A stretch of 64,000 bases of DNA from Tissierellales bacterium (GCA_018433765.1 JAHDQO010000019.1:50672-114671); one strand, 5' to 3'; counted from the stretch's first letter, positions 10,240 through 18,587 are shown. Notes: generated from the letters alone by a model not told the origin. Translations and numbers: made by a program.

Positions 10240-10635
10240 TTATATATTATTGTACTGTATAATTTCATCTAATTTTTCTTTTGGCAGTTTTGACATATTG
10301 TTTATGTTTGTCATCATTTGATTTGATAAAAACTGTATAATATCTGTTATTTCGTTTACTGTTTCTGTTAATTCTTGTGATGGATCTTCAAGTATTTCAT
10401 CAACTAATTTATCATCATCTTTTAAATCTAGTTTTATGTTAGTTAATTCAGGTATAAGTTGCAACAGTACATCTTTACCGCTTATTTCAATTTTATCTGT
10501 TTCATTATCTATACTTTCTGATATTAGTTTAATAATTTTTTCTTTTTGCTTAGGTGATGGATTATATACTTCTATACCATTATCAAATCTTTTTCGTATT
10601 TTACTTCTTTTTAATTCACTAAAATTTATAGACAT
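10240..10635 (-). CDS. Probable tail assembly chaperone
   Basis: A 131-residue acidic protein between the major tail protein and the tape measure, the position of the gpG-type chaperone that keeps the tape measure soluble until the tube forms. N-terminal FSELKRSKIRKRFDNG and acidic helices are consistent with this family, but the assignment rests mainly on position. Many siphophages make a second longer form by frameshifting. The next 42 bp to the tape measure contain no long extension, so only one form is evident here. It starts at an ATG with AAGGAGGTAA. Confidence 0.55.
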   Translation of the reverse strand: MSINFSELKRSKIRKRFDNGIEVYNPSPKQKEKIIKLISESIDNETDKIEISGKDVLLQLIPELTNIKLDLKDDDKLVDEILEDPSQELTETVNEITDIIQFLSNQMMTNINNMSKLPKEKLDEIIQYNNI

Positions 10636-10699
10636 TAATTACCTCCTTAAGTTCTATCACATCAGTTAATTATCAAAAATTCTTCTTTTATACGATACA

Positions 10700-10738
10700 C
10701 AAGATTCTTCAATTCCGCTACGCTCCGTTAAGAATGAC
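10700..10738. repeat. Copy of the AGATTCTTCG...AATGAC mini-repeat
   Basis: AGATTCTTCAATTCCGCTAC followed by GCTCCGTTAAGAATGAC lies in the non-coding gap between the chaperone and the major tail gene. It is related to the segments at 33509 and 60592. Confidence 0.5.
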
Positions 10739-10807
10739 TATATTGGGTAATCCTGCACTTTTATCTTAAAATGGTCACATCCTAACAATAGCCTATTATT
10801 TAGTTGG

Positions 10808-10842
10808 AAAAGAGGATATCAAACATCTAATATCCTCTCTTT
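10808..10842 (-). terminator. Intrinsic terminator after the major tail protein gene
   Basis: The inverted repeat AAAGAGGATAT / ATATCCTCTCTTT lies just after the stop codon of the major tail gene and is followed on the minus strand by a short T-rich run. It would cap a short abundant transcript for the tube protein, with read-through into the chaperone and tape measure. Confidence 0.7.
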
Positions 10843-10846
10843 ATAT

Positions 10847-11836
10847 TTATTTGCAAACTACACTAATTACATCTTTTAAACCTGTTGAGCTTGTTATAGT
10901 TATTTCAGCCGTACCACTTCCTACATATTCTACAACACCGGTATTTGATACTGCTGCTATACTTTCATTGTCACTAACAAATGTTAATTCTGCATTTTTA
11001 AGCACTGTAGGTGAATAAATACCACCTCGTAAGCCGTATATTGTCAATGCATGATTTGTACCTGATGCTAATTCTACTTTTGAAGTATCTGCTGTAATTG
11101 CAGTATAAGTTGCACCTTTTTTTAATGGTATTGTCTTTTTGTAACCATAAATATCGTCTTCTGTACTTAATATTTTTCCTGACATTGATGAAGTTGCAGG
11201 AGCTTCTGAAGTAAGTGCCATTTCAAAATTACCAGATGGTTTAAATTTAGGGAATATCCATTGAACTTTTTCTTTTAGTCCTGCGTCATCAAACACTTTA
11301 ATTTCTAATACTAATTCATATGTTTTTGAAAAACTATTGCCGTCAATTGTTATTACATCTACATCTTCATTATATTGATATGTAACTTTAACTGTTTGAT
11401 TAGCAAAACTGTCTCCCATTGAAAAGTCACTGCCATTAAAGCTTTTTGTTGTAATTAAACCATCAGAAGTTTGAACATATGCTTTAACTCCTGCAATTGG
11501 TGTCTGTTCTGCAACTGTTCCATTTCCTAAATTATCTAATTCAACTGTTTCTTCAAATACGTACACGTTTGATACTTGATTTTGAATTGTTGTTCCACAG
11601 TTTAATGCTATCATGGCTGGTTCATATCTGGCGTCTTCTAGTTTAACTTCTCCTGTTCTGCCGTAATTGTAAGCATAAAGTAATTTATTTAGTTCTCCTC
11701 CACGTATTTCTTTTTCTTCAACATTAAATGTTATAGTACTGTTTAGCAATGTTTTACTTCTCATTACTATCATATCTGATTCTGTATCCCTTAACATTGC
11801 ATTTGCTACTGTTGTAATATATTGTTTTTCTCCCAT
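10847..11836 (-). CDS. Major tail (tube) protein with C-terminal Ig-like domain
   Basis: A 329-residue beta-rich protein with strong AGGAGG initiation. Residues 1-240 have the alternating strand pattern of a tube protein (N-terminal MGEKQYITTVANAMLRDTES). The last 80 residues resemble a bacterial Ig-like group 2 domain (ELTFVSDNESIAAVSNTGVV, later GSGTAEITITSS), an ornament often fused to major tail or capsid proteins. Order, length and the dedicated terminator directly downstream support a highly expressed structural protein. In a capsid-free particle this protein would be the bulk of the tube. Confidence 0.75.
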   Translation of the reverse strand: MGEKQYITTVANAMLRDTESDMIVMRSKTLLNSTITFNVEEKEIRGGELNKLLYAYNYGRTGEVKLEDARYEPAMIALNCGTTIQNQVSNVYVFEETVELDNLGNGTVAEQTPIAGVKAYVQTSDGLITTKSFNGSDFSMGDSFANQTVKVTYQYNEDVDVITIDGNSFSKTYELVLEIKVFDDAGLKEKVQWIFPKFKPSGNFEMALTSEAPATSSMSGKILSTEDDIYGYKKTIPLKKGATYTAITADTSKVELASGTNHALTIYGLRGGIYSPTVLKNAELTFVSDNESIAAVSNTGVVEYVGSGTAEITITSSTGLKDVISVVCK

Positions 11837-11847
11837 TTTATTTCCTC

Positions 11848-12603
11848 CTAGTTAATAAAGTTATTTATTTTGTTTTCAAATTCTTTTTTATCCATTAATA
11901 TACCATCATATTTGTCATTGCTAATATGAGATGTCCAATGAGGTATTGGATGGTTAAAACTAACAAAACCGCTTAATTCAGCGGTTTTATAAATTCTATA
12001 ATCTTGTATTAAGTTTAATCTTTGTATTTCTTTTCTAAACTGGTATATTGTTAGTTGTTTAATATCATCATATTTTTCATGAGTAATACAACGATAGCTA
12101 ATTATTTGATCTTCTATTGTTCCTTCATTATTCATTTGTCTTTTAGCTAAAAATTCCATAGATTCTTTGATAGCTGCTCTTAAATCTGGATGTAATTTAT
12201 CATCTATTTCAGGTATTGCATTTTGATTTAGTATTATCTTTTTTATTTTATCAAAATCTTCTTCATTAAATATTCTATTATTAATATTCAAAGAAATTTG
12301 ATTATTTTTAAATTGAAGAAAACATTTCTCAGTTTTAAAAATATATTTGCAGAAATTTTTAAATTTATTAAATACATCCTTGAAAACTATCTTATCTTTA
12401 TTATCTTTAATTTCAGGTAGTACAAACAGCAGAAATTTTAAATAACTCATTTTAATAATATTAATATTAGGTATACTGTTCTTATCAATTAATAATAATG
12501 ATATTAAGTCTTCAAACATTTCATAATCTTTCATTAAAAAAGGATATATTTTAATATTTTTATATTCTCTGGCATCGCCCCATGTATCAATTAATCTTAA
12601 CAT
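11848..12603 (-). CDS. Conserved-position phage protein of unknown function
   Basis: 251 residues, located 11 bp before the major tail gene and 10 bp after the 169-residue gene, so clearly in the same operon. The composition is Lys/Ile/Asn-rich and mostly helical, with no signal peptide or membrane segment. I do not recognise a family. Its place suggests a tail completion or assembly factor, but this is inference from position only. Confidence 0.6.
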   Translation of the reverse strand: MLRLIDTWGDAREYKNIKIYPFLMKDYEMFEDLISLLLIDKNSIPNINIIKMSYLKFLLFVLPEIKDNKDKIVFKDVFNKFKNFCKYIFKTEKCFLQFKNNQISLNINNRIFNEEDFDKIKKIILNQNAIPEIDDKLHPDLRAAIKESMEFLAKRQMNNEGTIEDQIISYRCITHEKYDDIKQLTIYQFRKEIQRLNLIQDYRIYKTAELSGFVSFNHPIPHWTSHISNDKYDGILMDKKEFENKINNFIN

Positions 12604-12613
12604 GTTATTATCC

Positions 12614-13123
12614 TTAGTTTATATCTTCAAAACTAAATATGATTCTATATCCTTCATATCCAGTTGGAGAACTTATTTTTGAACCTGATTTGAAATATAT
12701 CTTTCCTATCTTCATAATATCTTTATTAAATATTAATTTGTTTAGTCTGTCACATATCCAGCTTAACCTAAAATCTACATCGTTAATATTTATATGAGTA
12801 TAAATATCAAATATTATGTCTTGACTTGAAATTAAATAATTTTGTTTTTTGTTTCTTGCACCTGAATAAAAACATATTCTACATTTTTCTAGTGAATTTT
12901 CTAAATCATTAACTGAAGAATCTTTTTTAATTACATCCTCTATTATATTCCATCTATCTACATCATCTTTATCTAAAATATTTCCTTTTGATTCATCTAA
13001 TGGATTGTCCTTATCGTTCTTCGACTTGTAATATAATAATCTTAACAAAACTTCATCGGTAGTAAGAACTTTATAAATAGCTTTTAAGCTTTCTCTCATA
13101 TTTACATCAATCACCTTCCTCAT
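12614..13123 (-). CDS. Phage protein, possible tail terminator/completion protein
   Basis: 169 residues and the first structural gene of the tail operon. In siphophages the gene or genes just before the major tail protein encode head-tail joining or tail terminator proteins of about 110-170 residues, which fits this length. The mixed alpha/beta pattern with LISSQDIIFDIYTH and a C-terminal GYEGYRIIFSFEDIN strand is compatible with a tail-terminator fold. No specific motif proves it. A tailocin still needs such a cap, so its retention without head genes is informative. Confidence 0.5.
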   Translation of the reverse strand: MRKVIDVNMRESLKAIYKVLTTDEVLLRLLYYKSKNDKDNPLDESKGNILDKDDVDRWNIIEDVIKKDSSVNDLENSLEKCRICFYSGARNKKQNYLISSQDIIFDIYTHININDVDFRLSWICDRLNKLIFNKDIMKIGKIYFKSGSKISSPTGYEGYRIIFSFEDIN

Positions 13124-13434
13124 ACTTATCTATCAGTAACAACTAGACATATAACTTGTCCTAGACTATCTATTTAAATTTATATGTAATAAATAAAAAG
13201 TCAGTTTGTATGCAGCTGCTGCTAATACTAATATTAGTTTTATAAGAGTCAAATCTATTTTAGTATAATTATCATTTATTTGACCCTTATATAATATATA
13301 GTGATTGTGTGAAGAATTAATTAACCATATTTGACCAAGATACACAAAATATTTTTTATATTAAACCCCTAACTCACCCTTATATAATATATAGTAGTTA
13401 TATAAAGAATAAATTAACCACATTTGACCAAAAT
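13124..13434 (-). promoter_or_regulatory. Promoter region of the tail operon
   Basis: 311 bp with no gene. It separates the putative activator from the first tail gene and contains the direct repeats at 13284 and 13377. On the minus strand both repeats have the -10-like block TATATTATATAA but no TTGACA 17 bp upstream, as expected of an activator-dependent or alternative-sigma promoter. Confidence 0.45.
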
Positions 13435-13441
13435 CTATAAA
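13284..13441. repeat. Two 65-bp direct repeats, about 83% identical, 93 bp apart
   Basis: Copy 1 is 13284-13348 and copy 2 is 13377-13441. The best-kept blocks read on the minus strand are TTGGTCAAAT and ACTATATATTATATAAGGG. The second copy overlaps the end of the activator gene by a few codons. They are candidate binding sites or duplicated promoters for the adjacent HTH/zinc protein. Confidence 0.6.
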
Positions 13442-14724
13442 CTATTACTTCTACATGATTTACATTCGTTTCTGTAGCCATCTCTGCTGTTTGGATTTTT
13501 ATCAAATCTTTGTATTAATTTTATTTGACCGCAAATGTTGCATCTTTTATACGTACCTCGGCAAACATCTAGGTAATAAAAATTTTCTTCAAAATCTTCT
13601 TCATACTGCTTTATTATTCTATCTACTATAGTATCTATATTCTTATGTATATTTGGACTGCTTGTCCCAAGTATAGAGGCAATATCTTTAAGAGACTTAT
13701 CTTTTCTTAATAACTTTATAATACTTATTTTAAAATTATCAAATCTGCATAATTCTATATATTTATATATATCATTAAGTATATCTAAAAGATTTTTATT
13801 TTGAACTAATTTTTTATCAACTTTTATCAATTCTTTTACATGTTTTCGATTAAGAAGGTCAATTTGATTTATTAAATTAATTTCATCTAATGGTATTGAA
13901 TAATTTTTTTTACTGTGTTTAAAAGTAATTATCTTATCTACAAAATCCTTTATTTCAACTGCATCATTTTTATTAAATCCAATCCACTTACTTAGCATAA
14001 TTGTGAGATTATTTTTTTGATTATATAGTCGGCTAATTATTTTCTTCTTATCTGTATAACTTATGCTTTTATTACTTTTAACTTTCTTTATTGCCAAATC
14101 TATATTTGATTCTATATTTTTTTTTACACTAGTATAATATTTATTTTTTTTTACCAGAATTTTTATTTGTAATTTTTTTTCTTCATTACTTAAGTTTTTA
14201 TTACTATAAATTTTCTTTAACTTAATTCCTATTTTCCTTGTTCCATAATTAATTATAGATTTTAAATGTTTATTATAATTATTATAATCTTCTATAAACT
14301 CTTTTTTATAATCATTTTTGTTTAATTTTAAATCTGTAGAAACATAATAATTATAATTTTGGTTAAGTAAAAAATTTAATATTTTATTTTCTTTGCAAGT
14401 TTCTCTGCATGCCTTTTTAAATTCTTCTTCATTCTTATAAATATTATATTGTGTTTTTTTATAAATCCTTTCAGCATCTGGAGCATATAAAATATAGTTG
14501 GCCATTTTTTCAAGATTCTTTACAACTAAATTATTAGTGTTCAACGCTTCATCTTGAGTTATGTTTACTTTTATATAATTGTTAATTTTGCTCCAATATT
14601 CGTCTTGTAGCAATTCCTCTATTACTTCAATTCTATAGTTTTGTTTTTCTATATTTAAATCTAACTTTTTTAAAAAGCCGTTAGAATTTTTATTATTTAT
14701 TGTTATATCCCTTTGCATCTTCAT
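13435..14724 (-). CDS. Putative transcriptional activator / sigma-like protein (HTH plus zinc motif)
   Basis: A 429-residue, Lys/Asn-rich, largely helical protein. About residues 340-375 (DKSLKDIASILGTSSPNIHK) form a helix-turn-helix like region 4 of sigma factors or late phage regulators. The C-terminus has a four-cysteine motif: Cys395-x2-Cys398 and Cys421-x2-Cys424, with RFDKN and RDGYRN between, as in small phage zinc ribbons. It lies just upstream of the tail operon, where tailocin loci often keep a positive regulator. I infer that it switches on the tail genes through the direct repeats next to it. A nuclease or primase-related role is less likely, as no catalytic motif is seen. Confidence 0.5.
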   Translation of the reverse strand: MKMQRDITINNKNSNGFLKKLDLNIEKQNYRIEVIEELLQDEYWSKINNYIKVNITQDEALNTNNLVVKNLEKMANYILYAPDAERIYKKTQYNIYKNEEEFKKACRETCKENKILNFLLNQNYNYYVSTDLKLNKNDYKKEFIEDYNNYNKHLKSIINYGTRKIGIKLKKIYSNKNLSNEEKKLQIKILVKKNKYYTSVKKNIESNIDLAIKKVKSNKSISYTDKKKIISRLYNQKNNLTIMLSKWIGFNKNDAVEIKDFVDKIITFKHSKKNYSIPLDEINLINQIDLLNRKHVKELIKVDKKLVQNKNLLDILNDIYKYIELCRFDNFKISIIKLLRKDKSLKDIASILGTSSPNIHKNIDTIVDRIIKQYEEDFEENFYYLDVCRGTYKRCNICGQIKLIQRFDKNPNSRDGYRNECKSCRSNSL

Positions 14725-14870
14725 TAGATTTGCACATCTCCTAGATAGTTGTTTAGGGTTTTGTATTCATTAGGGGTTTGTATTAATATATTCTGTTCTC
14801 TATTGTATACGGTACGGTTAAAACAAGCTCATCTCTTTGATTTAATTTAAGTTACAAATATTCCCACTTT

Positions 14871-15227
14871 TTACACTGTTTGTCCTATATGTATTACTCG
14901 ATTATCAATATTTACTAGTTGATAATCAAATCTCAAATTATAAAAAGTAATTATATTCTGTAAACTTTTTATAATTTTATTAGGATTTTTATATTTATTT
15001 AATGAATCATTGTAATACTGACCAATGAAATCAACTATATCATAGAAAAATTTATCGTATATTACATTAACGTTTTCAATACTAAATTCCAAATCTAATA
15101 TGATAATACCGTTATTTTGCATTATTAGATATTTAATATTTTCTAATATTTCATCTGAATAATCATCATATAACAACAAATTTATTATTGATTTTTCTGA
15201 ATTTTGATAGCTGATTATTTTATCCAT
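14871..15227 (-). CDS. Small protein of unknown function in the regulatory block
   Basis: 118 residues, starting at an ATG with AAAGGATG upstream. It lies between the small HTH gene and the putative activator, on the same strand. It is acidic and Ile/Asn-rich, with no membrane segment and no recognised motif. The pattern looks like a small alpha/beta fold, with a strand around NGIIILDLEFSIENV. A regulatory role is inferred only from the location. Confidence 0.5.
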   Translation of the reverse strand: MDKIISYQNSEKSIINLLLYDDYSDEILENIKYLIMQNNGIIILDLEFSIENVNVIYDKFFYDIVDFIGQYYNDSLNKYKNPNKIIKSLQNIITFYNLRFDYQLVNIDNRVIHIGQTV

Positions 15228-15331
15228 ATAAAATGCATCCTTTCTATTTAGATACCATATTTTTGCATTGTTTACTATTTTTTTGTTTCTTTTTGTATTC
15301 GTTTTGAATATTAATATTCACTTTTGTACAT

Positions 15332-15499
15332 CTATTTCTCATAAAATAACTGTAGTAGATACCAATATTCATTGAATGTAAAATTCTTTTTTCCTTCTTC
15401 CTTTAAGATATAGTCTTCTTTAGTAATTTTTAATATACTAGCAACATCCTGTTGTTTCAAGCCCTTAGCTTCTCTAATTTTATTAATACTATTTTTCAT
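15332..15499 (-). CDS. 55-residue Cro-like HTH protein
   Basis: A short gene starting at the ATG at 15499 with AGAGGTGG seven bases upstream. The protein begins MKNSINKIREAKGLKQQDVA and continues with an HTH typical of the XRE/Cro family (SILKITKEDY). It is the first gene rightward of the divergent switch, opposite the longer XRE repressor. It has its own near-perfect promoter at 15535-15563. A Cro-like antagonist of the repressor is the likely role. Confidence 0.7.
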   Translation of the reverse strand: MKNSINKIREAKGLKQQDVASILKITKEDYILKEEGKKNFTFNEYWYLLQLFYEK

Positions 15500-15534
15500 T
15501 TAGACCACCTCTTAGCAATTTTGTTATATTTTGT

Positions 15535-15563
15535 ATTATATCTATATTGTTCTCTTTTGTCAA
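15535..15563 (-). promoter_or_regulatory. Near-consensus vegetative promoter for the tail module regulators
   Basis: TTGACA (15563-15558), exactly 17 bp, then TATAAT (15540-15535) on the minus strand. It drives the 55-residue HTH gene and probably the rest of the block. So strong a promoter beside a divergent repressor implies that it is normally repressed. Confidence 0.8.
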
Positions 15564-15593
15564 CACCCATTTTTGATGATTTATTATTAAATG

Positions 15594-15622
15594 TTTACAA
15601 AACAATATAAAAAATATATAAT
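15594..15622 (+). promoter_or_regulatory. Promoter of the XRE repressor
   Basis: TTTACA (15594-15599), exactly 17 bp, then TATAAT (15617-15622) on the plus strand, 29 bp before the repressor start. The two divergent promoters lie back to back with their -35 boxes 30 bp apart, leaving room for a shared operator. Confidence 0.75.
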
Positions 15623-15650
15623 AGAAATAGAATTTACTAGGAGGTATGCA

Positions 15651-16013
15651 ATGAATGAAATTGGTGACAGATTAAGACAACTAAGATTGAGTAAAAACTT
15701 ATCTCTGTCTGAATTGGCACAGCAAATAAGTGTAGCCAAGTCCACGTTAAGCAAATATGAACATAATGAAAGAATACCAGGTGGTGATATATTAAAAAAA
15801 TTAGCTAATTATTATAATGTAGATACAGATTATATATTAGGATTACATAAAAATGATAATGTTAAAATGCATATTTTTGAAATTCTTAAAAAAAGAGGTA
15901 TTGTAAATAGTTTGGATGAAGAAATAAGTGGAGAGCAGCTTGAAAAAATAAAAGAAATCCTAGATAAGGCTTTAGAAATTTATAATCTAGCTTATAAAAA
16001 TGATGATAAATAA
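15651..16013 (+). CDS. XRE-family repressor
   Basis: 120 residues from the ATG at 15651, chosen because AGGAGG stands seven bases upstream; an upstream in-frame ATG at 15591 lies inside the promoter. Residues 1-60 form a classical XRE HTH (IGDRLRQLRLSKNLSLSELA, later STLSKYEHNERIPGGD). The C-terminal part is an acidic helical tail, without the peptidase domain of RecA-cleavable repressors. It is transcribed away from the tail genes and ends in a strong terminator. It is the likely repressor of the tail module. The mode of induction is not visible in the sequence. Confidence 0.8.
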   Translation: MNEIGDRLRQLRLSKNLSLSELAQQISVAKSTLSKYEHNERIPGGDILKKLANYYNVDTDYILGLHKNDNVKMHIFEILKKRGIVNSLDEEISGEQLEKIKEILDKALEIYNLAYKNDDK

Positions 16014-16042
16014 GCTGCTTTATATAAAAGCAGCTTATTTAT
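16008..16042 (+). terminator. Terminator of the repressor gene
   Basis: AAATAAGCTGCTTT / AAAGCAGCTTATTT with a short loop overlaps the stop codon and is followed by TTTTTT. It also separates the gene from the convergent tRNA. Confidence 0.85.
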
Positions 16043-16049
16043 AGTTTTT

Positions 16050-16136
16050 TGGTGCAAGTGGTGGGACTCGAACCCACACGGTAATATTACCACAGCCCCC
16101 TCAAGACTGCGTGTCTGCCTGTTCCACCACACTTGC
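16050..16136 (-). tRNA. tRNA-Leu (anticodon GAG)
   Basis: The minus strand reads GCAAGTG...CACTTGCACCA with a 7-bp acceptor stem, an encoded CCA, a T-arm GTGGGTTCGAGTCCCAC and the long variable arm of a class II tRNA. The anticodon loop is TTGAGGG, giving anticodon GAG for CUC/CUU leucine codons. It borders the tail module, a common integration landmark, although no integrase is present in the window. Confidence 0.93.
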
Positions 16137-16249
16137 ATATATTTAGTTGTCTTTAATTCTATTTTTGCGTGCTTATATATTATAATAGTATTGTTTATGT
16201 TTGTAAAGAACAAAATTATATTTTTTAAAAATTTATCTTTATTAATTGC

Positions 16250-16291
16250 AATCCTCCATCATATATAAAAAATAGTTGATGATGGAGGATT
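16250..16291 (-). terminator. Terminator after the flavin oxidoreductase gene
   Basis: AATCCTCCATCAT / ATGATGGAGGATT with an AT-rich loop lies 26 bp after the stop of the oxidoreductase gene. Confidence 0.75.
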
Positions 16292-16316
16292 ATATTTGTG
16301 TAGGTACAATTCCTTA

Positions 16317-18587
16317 TTATATACTTCTTCCTATACTGTAAGCTGCCTTGACTGCTTCAAAAACTTTTGCCATTTTCAATGAATCTCCTATATTATATAT
16401 TTCAAGTGCAGTATGTTCTTTTATACACTGATAATATAGTTCATCATTAGGTTTTCCACCTGCTGCAATTACTACAAGATCAGCATCAAGTTCTTTTTCT
16501 TTTTCTGCTACCTTTATTTCTTTTGCTAAAGGATTTTTTACATTTTCGGGTAATATTGGTGCCCATGTAATGTAAGGGTTAGGCACAGTATTTGATATAT
16601 TTCTTATTACTGTCACAGTATCTTTATTTATTGATTTTAATTTAGTGCAGTTTAAAAGTTCTACTCCTTTTTTTTCAAGATAATGAATTATAAATCCTCT
16701 ATTTGCAGTACAAACATGATTCATGAAATACGGCATCATTTCAACGACTTTAACATTCTTATTCTTTTCATAAGAAAGCAAGTATGCAGTTTCACATCCT
16801 ACAACTCCACCGCCTAATATTACTATGTTTTCAGCTTTATCTGCAATTTCAGGATTCATTAAAAGATCAACTGCAAGAACAACATTGGTGTTATTTATTC
16901 CTTCTATTTTAGGAATTATCTGCTTTGTACCTGAGGCATTTACAATTACATCATATTTCTGTTCTTTTAAATAATCTAAATCTACTTCAAAATTATTTAT
17001 AAACTTTATTTTATTTTCTTTAATATATCTATTTAATAACAACTCTAAGTAGTTTAAATAATTAATAAGGTCAAATTTAATTTTAGGTTGTGAACCGGGT
17101 CTTAGTAATCCTCCTATTTTTTTATTCTTTTCAAAAAGTTCAACATCATGACCTCTATCAGCTGCAATTACCGCACACATTACACCAGCTGGGCCTCCTC
17201 CTACAACTGCAACTTTCTTAACTTTTTCTGCTTTAGAAATACTATCCCCATAAACATATTCAAAAGCTGATAATGGATTTACTGCACACTGCGGATGTCC
17301 TCCTTCAACAAACTCATTAATGCATCCTTCTTGACATCCTATACAAGGTCTTATATCTTTAATTCTTCCTTCATACACTTTTTGAGGCCAATATGGATCT
17401 GCTAATAAAGGTCTTCCAAGCATAACCATATCGCATTTTTCTTCAGCCAAGGTTTTTTCTGCAATGTCTGGATAACCAAGCTTACCTACTGCCACTACTG
17501 GCACTTCTATTCCTGCATTAGAAACAATGTTGTTTTCTTTTAAAAATTTTTTAACTAATTCTGCTATTTCTATAAAACAGGCAGGAGGCATTGAAGCTGG
17601 AGGATGAGGCAGCCACCAATTATCATAACATCCTAAGTCTACATCAAAAATATCCACTCCTGCTTTTACAAGATTTTTCATATATTCTAATGTCATATCA
17701 ACAGTTCTTTCTTTTTTGAACTTTTTAAGGCTTTTTACTTCATCCATTTTTTCGCCATATGTTTCATTAAGTGCTAATGATAAGTCTATTCTATACATGA
17801 TAGGGTAACTTTCACCGCACCTTTTTCTTATTTCTTTAACTAAATCTAAGCCAAACTGCTGCCAATTCGAGTATCTTCCTACTTTTCTTCTATTAAATGC
17901 AGTATTTGTCATCTGCTCAAGAAAATATCCTTCATGTCCGTGAAGATAGACTCCGTCTATTTGAGCAGATTTAGCATCAGCAGAGGCTTGTCCTGCATTT
18001 TTAACTATTTTTCTAAGTTTTCTATCTGACAGGCGTTTACAAGGTATTTGAGAGATGTAAAAATTAGGATTCCATGAAGCTGATATAGGAAATTTAAATG
18101 AATTTACTAAACATTGAGGGTTGCCTACACGTCCTAATCCGGGAGTTAATTGAATGAAAAATTTTGCTCCATATGAATGAATGTTGGATGCTAATTCACG
18201 CCATCCTGAAAAAACTGTTCTTGATCTGTCTATTCTAGGAAAGTACGTTAAATCACCTTTTTCTGTAAGAGAAGGGTCAATACCGTAGCTGATTGGAATA
18301 AGTCCTGATGTTATTAGTCCTACTCCTCCTTTAGCTCTCTGAGTAAAGTACTGTATCATTTGTTCATTAGGTCTTCCTGTTTCTTCTGCCATTTGAATAT
18401 TACCCATTGGTGCCATAACAAGTCTGTTTTTAACTTTAACTTTGTTAATTTGTATAGGTTTAAAAATGTTGTTATAAGGATAAAGGTCTGATGTCATTCT
18501 GCCATAATCCAACTGTTTTTCATCTTCAAACCAACTTCCATAGCTGTCTATAAGATTTTTAACAATTTGTTGATTATCTTTCGGCAT
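16317..18587 (-). CDS. Old Yellow Enzyme-type NADH:flavin oxidoreductase with Fe-S and FAD domains (enoate / dienoyl-CoA reductase family)
   Basis: 756 residues. About 40-400 is an FMN-binding TIM barrel (NRLVMAPMGN near 54, LHGHEGYFLEQ near 215, MLGRPLLADPYW near 389). Cys415, Cys418, Cys422 and Cys434 (CIGCQEGC...QC) fit the 4Fe-4S site of this family. From about 458 an FAD/NAD(P) domain begins with VAVVGGGPAGVMCA, and a second nucleotide motif (VILGGGVVGCETA) follows. This is the layout of 2-enoate reductases, FadH and bile-acid BaiCD/BaiH proteins, which reduce activated C=C bonds in the cytoplasm. An N-terminal extension of about 35 residues is longer than usual. The substrate cannot be told. 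The gene stands alone with its own terminator. Confidence 0.85.
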   Translation of the reverse strand: MPKDNQQIVKNLIDSYGSWFEDEKQLDYGRMTSDLYPYNNIFKPIQINKVKVKNRLVMAPMGNIQMAEETGRPNEQMIQYFTQRAKGGVGLITSGLIPISYGIDPSLTEKGDLTYFPRIDRSRTVFSGWRELASNIHSYGAKFFIQLTPGLGRVGNPQCLVNSFKFPISASWNPNFYISQIPCKRLSDRKLRKIVKNAGQASADAKSAQIDGVYLHGHEGYFLEQMTNTAFNRRKVGRYSNWQQFGLDLVKEIRKRCGESYPIMYRIDLSLALNETYGEKMDEVKSLKKFKKERTVDMTLEYMKNLVKAGVDIFDVDLGCYDNWWLPHPPASMPPACFIEIAELVKKFLKENNIVSNAGIEVPVVAVGKLGYPDIAEKTLAEEKCDMVMLGRPLLADPYWPQKVYEGRIKDIRPCIGCQEGCINEFVEGGHPQCAVNPLSAFEYVYGDSISKAEKVKKVAVVGGGPAGVMCAVIAADRGHDVELFEKNKKIGGLLRPGSQPKIKFDLINYLNYLELLLNRYIKENKIKFINNFEVDLDYLKEQKYDVIVNASGTKQIIPKIEGINNTNVVLAVDLLMNPEIADKAENIVILGGGVVGCETAYLLSYEKNKNVKVVEMMPYFMNHVCTANRGFIIHYLEKKGVELLNCTKLKSINKDTVTVIRNISNTVPNPYITWAPILPENVKNPLAKEIKVAEKEKELDADLVVIAAGGKPNDELYYQCIKEHTALEIYNIGDSLKMAKVFEAVKAAYSIGRSI

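Noticed and set aside
1..13123. Contractile (R-type) tail or contractile injection system
   Set aside because: No sheath, tube-sheath pair, LysM/spike, baseplate wedge or AAA+ ATPase gene was found; the Dit/tail-tip/tape-measure order is siphophage-like.
15992..16213. 73-codon minus-strand frame
   Set aside because: It runs through the tRNA-Leu gene and a terminator and is not a protein gene.
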